From the NCBI GenBank assembly GCA_035531075.1, contig DATKTO010000041.1:62001-126000 (forward strand): a stretch of 64,000 nucleotides of DNA, written 5' to 3'. Position numbers and translations under genes: made by a program. The DNA is from 39-52-133 sp035531075. Lineage in GTDB: Bacteria > Pseudomonadota > Gammaproteobacteria > Burkholderiales > Gallionellaceae. Below, one piece after another: positions 26,597 through 33,724 of this stretch; position 1 is the stretch's first letter, and every line of letters starts with the position of its first letter. The notes beneath the pieces are model-generated. The model searched no databases. It was not told where the DNA came from and saw nothing but the letters and a program-made list of their open reading frames with translations.

Positions 26597-28078
26597 ATGC
26601 AAAAAGATTCTATATTCGCCCTCGCGCAACAGTCGCTACTGATTCCGTTTGCGCTGGATGAGCGCAAGCTGGAACAGGTGTTCGGCAAAATGCTGGCGCA
26701 CCAGGTTGATTATGCCGATCTGTATTTTCAATATGGTCGCGCCGAGAGCTGGTCGCTGGAAGAGGGCATCGTCAAATCAGGCAGTTTTAGCATCGACCAG
26801 GGAGTGGGCGTGCGTGCGGTGAGCGGTGAAAAAACCGCATTTGCCTACTCTGACGACATCAGCCTGGCAGCGCTGGAAAACGCGGCTTTGGCCACGCGCG
26901 CCATCGCACGACAGGGCGGGAAACAAAGCGTGCCGCTATTGAGTAACAAGCCTGCGCAAGGCAAGAAAAACGTTGTGCTGGTTCAGGACAAAACTACCCA
27001 GTTGTATCTGCCACATGACCCCATTGCCAGCCTCAGCGCGTCTGAAAAAGTAGCGTTGCTGGAGCGACTGGAACGCTGCGCACGCGCCCTTGATCCCCGC
27101 GTAACCCAGGTGATGGCGAGCCTGGCGGGAGAGTACGAAGTCGTCATGGTGGCGCGCAGCGATGGACTGATGAATGCAGATATCCGGCCGCTGGTGCGCC
27201 TGTCGCTGCAAGTCATTGTGGAAAGCAACGGTAAGCGCGAGCAGGGCTCGGCGGGTGGCGGCGGACGTTTTGACTTCGCCTATTTCAGTGACGAAGTATT
27301 GCAAAAGTATGCAGCCGAAGCCGTGCACCAGGCCGTGATCAACCTCGATGCCAAGCCGGCACCCGCCGGCAACATGACGGTGATACTGGGCTCAGGCTGG
27401 CCCGGCATCCTGCTGCACGAGGCCGTCGGTCATGGCCTGGAAGGCGATTTCAACCGCAAGGGAAGCTCGACCTTTTCCGGGCGTGTTGGCGAGCGCGTTG
27501 CCTCAAAGGGCGTGACTGTGGTGGATGATGGCACCATCGCCGACCGCCGTGGTTCGCTGCAAATGGACGATGAAGGCAACCCCACACAACGCACCGTGCT
27601 GATCGAAGACGGTATCCTGCGTGGCTATCTGCAGGACACCATGAATGCGCGTTTGATGGGCGTGCCAGTCACCGGCAATGCACGCCGCGAATCCTATGCC
27701 CATTTGCCGATACCGCGCATGACCAACACCATGATGCTGAACGGCGCGCATGATCCGAAAGAAATCATCGCCTCGGTCAAACATGGCCTGTACGCCGCGA
27801 ATTTCGGCGGCGGACAGGTCGATATCACCAATGGAAAGTTTGTCTTTTCCACCACCGAAGCCTACATGATAGAAGACGGCAAGATCACCTACCCGGTTAA
27901 AGGCGCAACCCTGATCGGCAACGGCCCTGAAGCAATGAACCGCGTCAGCATGGTAGGCAACGATATGGCGCTGGATCCGGGTGTGGGCACCTGCGGCAAG
28001 GAGGGTCAGCATGTGCCGGTAGGCGTGGGGCAGCCCACCGTGCGCATCGATGGTTTGACCGTAGGCGGAACGGCCTGA
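26597..28078 (+). CDS. tldD: Metalloprotease TldD
   Basis: Catalytic subunit of the TldD/TldE(PmbA) protease, involved in degrading unfolded peptides and processing small modified peptides. The zinc motif is H274EAVGH279 followed by GLEGDFNRKGSS. The C-terminal half shows NARRESYAHLPIPRMTNT and GGQVDITNGKFVFS, all typical of TldD. Length 493 is normal. pmbA is not in this window. The upstream 106 bp contains a small 15-nt palindrome (CTTGCTT T AAGCAAG) of unknown role. Confidence 0.95.
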   Translation: MQKDSIFALAQQSLLIPFALDERKLEQVFGKMLAHQVDYADLYFQYGRAESWSLEEGIVKSGSFSIDQGVGVRAVSGEKTAFAYSDDISLAALENAALATRAIARQGGKQSVPLLSNKPAQGKKNVVLVQDKTTQLYLPHDPIASLSASEKVALLERLERCARALDPRVTQVMASLAGEYEVVMVARSDGLMNADIRPLVRLSLQVIVESNGKREQGSAGGGGRFDFAYFSDEVLQKYAAEAVHQAVINLDAKPAPAGNMTVILGSGWPGILLHEAVGHGLEGDFNRKGSSTFSGRVGERVASKGVTVVDDGTIADRRGSLQMDDEGNPTQRTVLIEDGILRGYLQDTMNARLMGVPVTGNARRESYAHLPIPRMTNTMMLNGAHDPKEIIASVKHGLYAANFGGGQVDITNGKFVFSTTEAYMIEDGKITYPVKGATLIGNGPEAMNRVSMVGNDMALDPGVGTCGKEGQHVPVGVGQPTVRIDGLTVGGTA

Positions 28079-28168
28079 CCCTCTCTGTTTTGTGCTGTAA
28101 TAACTTGATTTTATTTGATATTTTTCGGTGACGCGATTGCATCAGCTGGAGTTAGGTAACTTGAAAAT

Positions 28169-28285
28169 TGGAAAAAATATTGGATATCATAGGCGGCGAC
28201 GGCAACCTGCTCAGTGAGGGTGATTTTGTGCAAATCATTAACGACCCGAAGGTAAAGGGTCTGCGCCTGAAGCGTGTTTTGTGAA
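28169..28285 (+). pseudogene. Short orphan reading frame, possible gene remnant
   Basis: In the 336-bp gap between tldD and ribF this frame reads 38 codons from a TTG, ending in NDPKVKGLRLKRVL. Its composition (mixed acidic/hydrophobic, IIGGDGNLLSEGDF) looks like genuine protein rather than random translation. There is no ATG and no good ribosome site, and a stop lies just upstream at 28163. It could be the tail of a decayed gene or a short peptide started at the TTG at 28181 behind GGAAAA. I do not recognise the family. Confidence 0.3.
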
Positions 28286-28348
28286 GAAAGTCTGAGCCGC
28301 ATGATCCGCCAGAGAATTCATAAGCTGATTCATTAGCCCATTCCCGCC

Positions 28349-28380
28349 TTGCAGGAGCGTGCGAATCGCAGCCCCTGCAA
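28349..28380 (+). repeat. Inverted repeat before ribF
   Basis: TTGCAGG (28349-28355) pairs with CCTGCAA (28374-28380), extended inside by GC/GC, leaving a loop of about 12 nt. It sits about 20 bp upstream of the ribF -10 box. No T-run follows, so it is more likely a weak terminator or a protein-binding site than a full terminator. Confidence 0.35.
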
Positions 28381-28399
28381 TAAATCCCTGTCCATCGAG

Positions 28400-28405
28400 T
28401 ATAAT
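28400..28405 (+). promoter_or_regulatory. -10 box very close to ribF
   Basis: A perfect TATAAT ends 9 bp before the ribF ATG. No convincing -35 hexamer lies 16-18 bp upstream. If used, transcription would start within about 0-3 nt of the ATG, giving a leaderless message. Confidence 0.45.
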
Positions 28406-28414
28406 TCTTACCCT

Positions 28415-29383
28415 ATGTTGATTTTTCGCGCCCTCCAATCTCCTGATCACCAGCCTGTTGCTCTCACCATCGGTAATTTTGATGGCGTGCATCTGGGCCA
28501 TAAAGCATTGCTGGCACGCTTGCTTGCTGCGGCGAAATTGCGCGGATTGCCCAGCGCAGTGGTGATTTTTGAACCTCACCCGCGCGAGTTTTTTACTCCC
28601 GATCAAGCACCGGCGAGGCTCACCAGCCTGCGTGAAAAACTGGAGTTGCTGGCTGGGCTGGGCGTTGATAGGGTGCATATCTGCCGCTTTAATGAACAGT
28701 TTGCGCAGATGAGCGCCAGCAATTTCATTGATGCGCTGCATCAGAAACTGGCGGTTAAATACGTTTTGATAGGCGATGATTTCAGGTTCGGCAGCGGGCG
28801 CAGCGGTGATTTCGCGCTGATGGAAAAAATTGCCAGTCAGCAGGGTTTTACCGTCGAAGCGATGCACAGCGTGCTGTACGACGGCGTGCGAGTTTCCAGC
28901 ACGGCAGTCAGGGCTGCGCTGGCCTCCGGTCATATGCGCGCGGCAACGAGATATCTGGGGCGGCCATACTGCATCAGCGGGCGTGTGGTGCATGGCGACA
29001 AGCTCGGCCGCGAGATCGGTTTCCCCACTGCCAATGTACAGATGAAACACAATCATCCGCCGCTGTCGGGCATTTTTGTGGTGCGTGTCACCGGCGATCA
29101 TATCCCGCCCCAGCATGGCGCAGCGAGCCTGGGCGTGCGCCCTACAGTCCATGCCAATGGCCGTGCCGTGCTGGAAATTCATTTGCTGGACTTTGCGCAG
29201 GAAATCTACGGCCAGCATCTGTGTGTGGAGTTTTTGCACAAATTGCGCAATGAAGAAAAATTCCCGAACTTGGAAAGTTTGACGCAGCAAATCGCGCTCG
29301 ATGTAGCAAATACCAGAAAATGGTTTAATGAAAATGGATTGTTAAAAGAAAATGGATTACAAGAACACCCTCAATCTGCCTGA
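28415..29383 (+). CDS. ribF: Riboflavin kinase/FAD synthetase RibF
   Basis: Bifunctional enzyme that phosphorylates riboflavin to FMN and adenylates it to FAD. The 322-residue protein shows the nucleotidyltransferase motif TIGNFDGVHLGH (about 18-29), the VLIGDDFRFGSGRSGD loop (about 115-130), SSTAVRAAL, and the kinase segment GREIGFPTANV near 205-215. Start MLIFRALQSP matches usual RibF N-termini; no Shine-Dalgarno is seen. The 3' end overlaps ileS by 32 bp. The ribF-ileS-lspA-ispH order is classical for proteobacteria. Confidence 0.95.
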   Translation: MLIFRALQSPDHQPVALTIGNFDGVHLGHKALLARLLAAAKLRGLPSAVVIFEPHPREFFTPDQAPARLTSLREKLELLAGLGVDRVHICRFNEQFAQMSASNFIDALHQKLAVKYVLIGDDFRFGSGRSGDFALMEKIASQQGFTVEAMHSVLYDGVRVSSTAVRAALASGHMRAATRYLGRPYCISGRVVHGDKLGREIGFPTANVQMKHNHPPLSGIFVVRVTGDHIPPQHGAASLGVRPTVHANGRAVLEIHLLDFAQEIYGQHLCVEFLHKLRNEEKFPNLESLTQQIALDVANTRKWFNENGLLKENGLQEHPQSA

Positions 29384-32129
29384 CACCCCATTCCCGATGC
29401 GCGGCGACATGGCCAAGCGCGAGCCGCAAATGCTGGCGCAGTGGCAGGAACAGCAGCGCTACCAGAAGATACGCGCAGCAGCAAAGGGGCGTCCCAAGTT
29501 TATCCTGCATGACGGCCCACCTTACGCCAATGGCGACATCCACATCGGCCATGCGGTCAATAAAGTGCTCAAGGATGTGATCGTCAAGAGTAAAACACTG
29601 TCAGGCTTTGATGCGCCTTATGTGCCCGGCTGGGACTGCCACGGGCTGCCGATCGAGCTGCAGGTGGAGAAAAAGCACGGCAAGAGCATTCCGCCCGCGC
29701 AGTTCCGCGAGCTCTGCCGCGAATATGCGGCGGAGCAGGTCGAGCGCCAGAAAAAAGACTTCATCCGTCTCGGCGTGCTGGGTGACTGGGATAATCCCTA
29801 TCTCACGATGAACTTCAAGATCGAAGCCGATATCATTCGCGCGCTCGGCGATATTCATGCCCGTGGCTATCTGTACCAGGGAAAAAAGCCGGTGAACTGG
29901 TGTCTGGATTGCCAGTCGGCGCTGGCCGAGGCGGAAGTGGAGCACGAGGACAAAACCTCGCCCGCGATCGATGTCGGCTTTGAAGTGGCCGACACGGCCG
30001 CTTTGGGCAAAGCCTTGGGCGCAAGCCTGCCGGCCGGTGCCAAAGTGTACGCGGTGATCTGGACCACCACGCCGTGGACCCTGCCTGCCAACCAGGCGGT
30101 CAGCGTGCACCCCGCATTTGACTATCAGCTGATCAAGACCGAGAAGGGCTATCTGCTGCTGGGGTCAGAGCTTGCAGCAGCCTGCCTGACACGCTATGCC
30201 CTGAGCGGTGAAGTTGCGGCCAGCTGCAAGGGCAGCGCGCTGGAACACATCCAGCTGCAGCACCCTTTCAATGACCGCCTCGTATCCATCATCTGCGGCG
30301 AGCATGTCACCGCAGAAGCCGGCACCGGCCTGGTGCATACCGCACCGGCACACGGCCTCGACGACTATTTTGTCGGCCAGAAATACAAGCTGTCGAATGA
30401 CAGCCCGGTGGCGGACGATGGAAAATTCATCGCCAGCACGCCGCTGGTGGGTGGACTGTTCGTGTGGAAAGCCAATGACGTGGTGATAGACGCGCTCAAG
30501 GCCAGCGGCCATCTGCTGCACCTGGAAAAAATCCAGCACAGCTATCCCCACTGCTGGCGCCACAAGACACCGATCATCTTCCGTTCCACGCCGCAGTGGT
30601 TTATCGGCATGGAGCAGAATTCACAGGGCAAGCCGGGCTTGCGCGAGGTGGCCAACAAGGCCGTTGCCGATACCGAATTTTTCCCTTCCTGGGGCCGTGC
30701 CCGTCTGGAAGCGATGATCAAGAACCGCCCCGACTGGTGCGTATCGCGCCAGCGCAACTGGGGGGTGCCGATGCCGTTCTTCGTGCACAGGGAAACATTG
30801 CAGCTGCACCCGCGCACGGCGGAATTGCTGGAGCAGGTTGCCAAGCGCGTCGAGCAGCAGGGCATAGAGGCATGGTTCAGTATGGATGCCGCCGAGTTGC
30901 TGGGTGCTGATGCCGGGCAATACCGCAAGATCAGCGACACCCTTGATGTGTGGTTTGATTCGGGCACGACCCATGCCGCCGTGCTGCGCAAACGTGATGA
31001 ACTGGATTTTCCGGCAGCGCTGTATCTGGAAGGTTCAGACCAGCATCGTGGCTGGTTCCAGTCTTCCCTGCTCACCGCCTGCGCCATTGATGGTCGCGCC
31101 CCATACGAGGCGCTGCTCACCCATGGCTTCGTGGTGGATGGCCATGGCCACAAGATGAGCAAGTCCAAGGGCAATGTCATCGCGCCGCAGAAAATTTTCG
31201 ATACCCTCGGTGCCGACATACTGCGGCTGTGGACTGCCTCTACCGATTACTCGGGCGAACTGACCATTTCCGACGAAATCCTCAAGCGCGTGGTGGAAAG
31301 TTATCGCCGCATCCGCAACACCCTGCGCTTCCTGCTGGCGAACATTGCCGACTTCGATATCAAGCAGCGTGCCTTGCCGGTAGAACAATGGCTGGAGATA
31401 GACCGCTATGCCTTACTGCTGGTGAATAATCTGCAAGATGCAGTCAAGGATGACTATGCGCGTTATGAATTCCATGCCGTGGTGCAGAAACTGCAGGCAT
31501 TCTGCTCTGAAGATCTGGGTGGATTCTATCTCGACATCCTGAAAGACCGGCTGTATACCACCGCGCCCAATTCACAGGGACGACGCTCGGCGCAAAACGC
31601 GCTGTATCACATCACGCAAAGCCTGACTCGCCTGATGGCACCGATCATGAGCTTTACCGCGGAGGAAGTGTGGAGCCTGCTTGGACAGAAGCAGAGTAGC
31701 GTGTTTGAAACGCTGTGGTACGAACTGCCGCAATTGCCTGCAGCGGATGCCAATCTGACTCAAGACTGGTCAACCATTTGCGTATGGCGTGCAAAAGTGA
31801 ACAAGCGTCTGGAAGAATCACGCGCTGCGGGAGAAATCGGCTCTGCCCTGGCTGCAGAAATTAATATTTATGCAGCAGGCAATGATTACGATGTTCTGGC
31901 CAGGCTGGGTAATGATCTGCGCTTTGTAATGATCACCTCGCGCGCCGATATCAAGCGTGTTGGCGCGCAAGCTGATCAACGCATCGAAGTGCTGGTGAGC
32001 GCTCATGCCAAGTGCGAACGATGCTGGCATTACCGCGAGGATATTGGCAGAAACGCCGAACATCCCACGCTGTGTGCGCGTTGCGTGAGCAATCTGGCTG
32101 GCGATAATGAGGGCCGGCGTTATGCTTAA
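29352..32129 (+). CDS. ileS: Isoleucyl-tRNA synthetase
   Basis: Class I aminoacyl-tRNA synthetase that charges tRNA-Ile and edits valine. The 925-residue protein has the HIGH motif in PPYANGDIHIGH (about 57-68), the CP1 editing domain (about 190-400), and K601MSKS605. The C-terminal zinc finger is CERCWHYREDIG...LCARCVSNL. N-terminus MDYKNTLNLPDTPFPMRG is the expected one. It starts inside the 3' end of ribF and its end overlaps the start of lspA, implying translational coupling. Confidence 0.98.
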   Translation: MDYKNTLNLPDTPFPMRGDMAKREPQMLAQWQEQQRYQKIRAAAKGRPKFILHDGPPYANGDIHIGHAVNKVLKDVIVKSKTLSGFDAPYVPGWDCHGLPIELQVEKKHGKSIPPAQFRELCREYAAEQVERQKKDFIRLGVLGDWDNPYLTMNFKIEADIIRALGDIHARGYLYQGKKPVNWCLDCQSALAEAEVEHEDKTSPAIDVGFEVADTAALGKALGASLPAGAKVYAVIWTTTPWTLPANQAVSVHPAFDYQLIKTEKGYLLLGSELAAACLTRYALSGEVAASCKGSALEHIQLQHPFNDRLVSIICGEHVTAEAGTGLVHTAPAHGLDDYFVGQKYKLSNDSPVADDGKFIASTPLVGGLFVWKANDVVIDALKASGHLLHLEKIQHSYPHCWRHKTPIIFRSTPQWFIGMEQNSQGKPGLREVANKAVADTEFFPSWGRARLEAMIKNRPDWCVSRQRNWGVPMPFFVHRETLQLHPRTAELLEQVAKRVEQQGIEAWFSMDAAELLGADAGQYRKISDTLDVWFDSGTTHAAVLRKRDELDFPAALYLEGSDQHRGWFQSSLLTACAIDGRAPYEALLTHGFVVDGHGHKMSKSKGNVIAPQKIFDTLGADILRLWTASTDYSGELTISDEILKRVVESYRRIRNTLRFLLANIADFDIKQRALPVEQWLEIDRYALLLVNNLQDAVKDDYARYEFHAVVQKLQAFCSEDLGGFYLDILKDRLYTTAPNSQGRRSAQNALYHITQSLTRLMAPIMSFTAEEVWSLLGQKQSSVFETLWYELPQLPAADANLTQDWSTICVWRAKVNKRLEESRAAGEIGSALAAEINIYAAGNDYDVLARLGNDLRFVMITSRADIKRVGAQADQRIEVLVSAHAKCERCWHYREDIGRNAEHPTLCARCVSNLAGDNEGRRYA

Positions 32130-32637
32130 ATCTTTCATGATCTTTCTTTTTTCCGGCCCGTCACAGGCTGGTGCGAAAGTTGGGTTAAAAGGCTGGTTGA
32201 GTCTCGCAGCAGTGATCATCGTTTTGGATCAGACCAGCAAGCTATGGATCAGCGCGCATTTCATCTATGGCGAAAGCCTGCGCGTGTCTGAATTTTTTAA
32301 TCTGGTATTGGCACATAACACCGGAGCGGCATTCAGCTTTTTAAATGACGCGGGCGGCTGGCAGCGCTGGATGTTCAGTGCCATCGCCATCCTGGCGGCG
32401 GTGTGGATCGTGCGTTTGCTGCGCCAGCATGCCCGTGAAACATGGTTTTGTTTCGCGCTGTCATTGATCATGGGCGGCGCCCTGGGCAATTTGATCGACC
32501 GCGTCGCTTATGGTTATGTGGTGGACTTCTTGGATTTTTACTGGGGCAGCCAGCACTTCCCCGCGTTCAATGTGGCAGACTCGGCAATCACGGTGGGTGC
32601 AGTGCTGCTGGTTCTGGACAGTTTCAAAAAGAAATAA
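32107..32637 (+). CDS. lspA: Lipoprotein signal peptidase LspA
   Basis: Aspartyl protease of the inner membrane that cleaves prolipoproteins before the lipidated cysteine. The 176-residue protein has four membrane segments and all family boxes: LDQTSK, NTGAAFSF, GGALGNLIDR with catalytic Asp131, and FNVADSAIT with catalytic Asp158. Start could be ATG at 32107 or 32122; both lie in the end of ileS. Target of globomycin in other species. Confidence 0.97.
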   Translation: MRAGVMLKSFMIFLFSGPSQAGAKVGLKGWLSLAAVIIVLDQTSKLWISAHFIYGESLRVSEFFNLVLAHNTGAAFSFLNDAGGWQRWMFSAIAILAAVWIVRLLRQHARETWFCFALSLIMGGALGNLIDRVAYGYVVDFLDFYWGSQHFPAFNVADSAITVGAVLLVLDSFKKK

Positions 32638-32645
32638 ATAATGTT

Positions 32646-32676
32646 TCCCCCGTTGCGCCTGCAAAGTCACGGGGGA
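32646..32676 (+). other. GC-rich hairpin just before ispH
   Basis: Perfect 8-bp stem TCCCCCGT/ACGGGGGA (32646-32653 and 32669-32676) with a 15-nt loop, placed between the lspA stop and the ispH ribosome site. There is no T-run, so not a standard terminator; it may tune ispH expression or mRNA decay. Confidence 0.45.
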
Positions 32677-32699
32677 GATAAAGTTTCAGAAGGATAAAA

Positions 32700-33626
32700 A
32701 TGGAAATTATACTTGCCAATCCGCGCGGCTTTTGTGCCGGTGTAGACCGCGCCATCGAAATGGTCGAGCGAGCACTGACCCTGCACGGCTCCCCTATTTA
32801 TGTGCGGCACGAAGTGGTGCACAATAAATTTGTGGTGGATAACCTGCGTAGAAAAGGCGCTATTTTCATCGAAAACCTGGCCGAAGTTCCTGCCGGCAGC
32901 ATCCTGATTTTCAGCGCACACGGCGTTTCGCAAGCGGTGCGGCAAGAAGCCGCGGCAAGGGGATTCACGCTGTTTGACGCAACCTGTCCACTGGTCACCA
33001 AGGTGCATAACGAAGTTGCCCGCCTGCGCGACAAGGGCAAGGAAATTATCATGATAGGCCATGCCGGGCACCCCGAGGTTGAGGGTACTATGGGGCAGAG
33101 CGTGGGCAGCATGTATCTGGTGGAATCTCCCGCAGACGTGCAACTGCTGCAAGTGAAAGATGAGGATAATCTTGCCTTCGTTACCCAGACGACTTTATCC
33201 ATCGACGATACCATCACCATTATCGCCGCGCTCAAGGCGCGCTTTCCCACCATTGTCGGGCCGAAGAAGGACGACATCTGCTACGCCACGCAAAACCGCC
33301 AGGACGCGGTCAAGCAGCTGGCCAAACAGTGCGATGTCGTGATCGTGGTGGGGTCACCCAGCAGCTCCAATTCCAATCGCCTGCGTGAAGTGGCTCGCAA
33401 CATGAACGTCCCCGCCTATCTGGTGGATGATGCGACTGAACTCAAACAGGAATGGCTGCAAGGCAAGCAGCATATCGGCATCAGTGCAGGTGCCTCTGCA
33501 CCCGAGGTGCTGGTGCAGAACGTGATCGCACGCTTGAAAGAGCTGGGTGCGAACAGCGTGCGTGAACTGGATGGAATTTCAGAGAACGTAGTGTTTTCTC
33601 TGCCCAAGGCATTGAGTTCGGCTTAA
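32700..33626 (+). CDS. ispH: 4-hydroxy-3-methylbut-2-enyl diphosphate reductase IspH
   Basis: Last enzyme of the MEP isoprenoid pathway, a 4Fe-4S protein making IPP and DMAPP. The three iron-ligand cysteines are present: Cys12 in RGFCAGVDRA, Cys96 in DATCPLVTKVH, and Cys194 in DDICYATQNRQ. The SSSNSNRL motif and the ISAGASAPEVLVQ segment are also typical. Length 308 is normal. AGAAGGA precedes the ATG. It ends the ribF-ileS-lspA-ispH operon at a strong terminator. Confidence 0.98.
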   Translation: MEIILANPRGFCAGVDRAIEMVERALTLHGSPIYVRHEVVHNKFVVDNLRRKGAIFIENLAEVPAGSILIFSAHGVSQAVRQEAAARGFTLFDATCPLVTKVHNEVARLRDKGKEIIMIGHAGHPEVEGTMGQSVGSMYLVESPADVQLLQVKDEDNLAFVTQTTLSIDDTITIIAALKARFPTIVGPKKDDICYATQNRQDAVKQLAKQCDVVIVVGSPSSSNSNRLREVARNMNVPAYLVDDATELKQEWLQGKQHIGISAGASAPEVLVQNVIARLKELGANSVRELDGISENVVFSLPKALSSA

Positions 33627-33673
33627 GCTGTTCCGGAAAAACGCGCTCTACAGTCAGTTACTGAGGGGCACTG

Positions 33674-33715
33674 CATCAAAGCAAAAGCGGCCATTAGGCC
33701 GCTTTTGCTTTGATG
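33674..33715. terminator. Bidirectional terminator between ispH and pilY1
   Basis: Perfect 19-bp inverted repeat (33674-33692 and 33697-33715) with a 4-nt ATTA loop. The core AAAAGCGGCC/GGCCGCTTTT gives A- and T-runs on both sides, so it can stop transcripts from both converging operons. Confidence 0.88.
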
Positions 33716-33724
33716 GGGCGAGGA

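Noticed and set aside
28079..28414. FMN riboswitch upstream of ribF
   Set aside because: The gap lacks the conserved RFN element sequence blocks and multi-stem layout; only one simple inverted repeat is seen.
28238..29290. Minus-strand frame of 350 codons over ribF
   Set aside because: Shadow of ribF; no motif or ribosome site.
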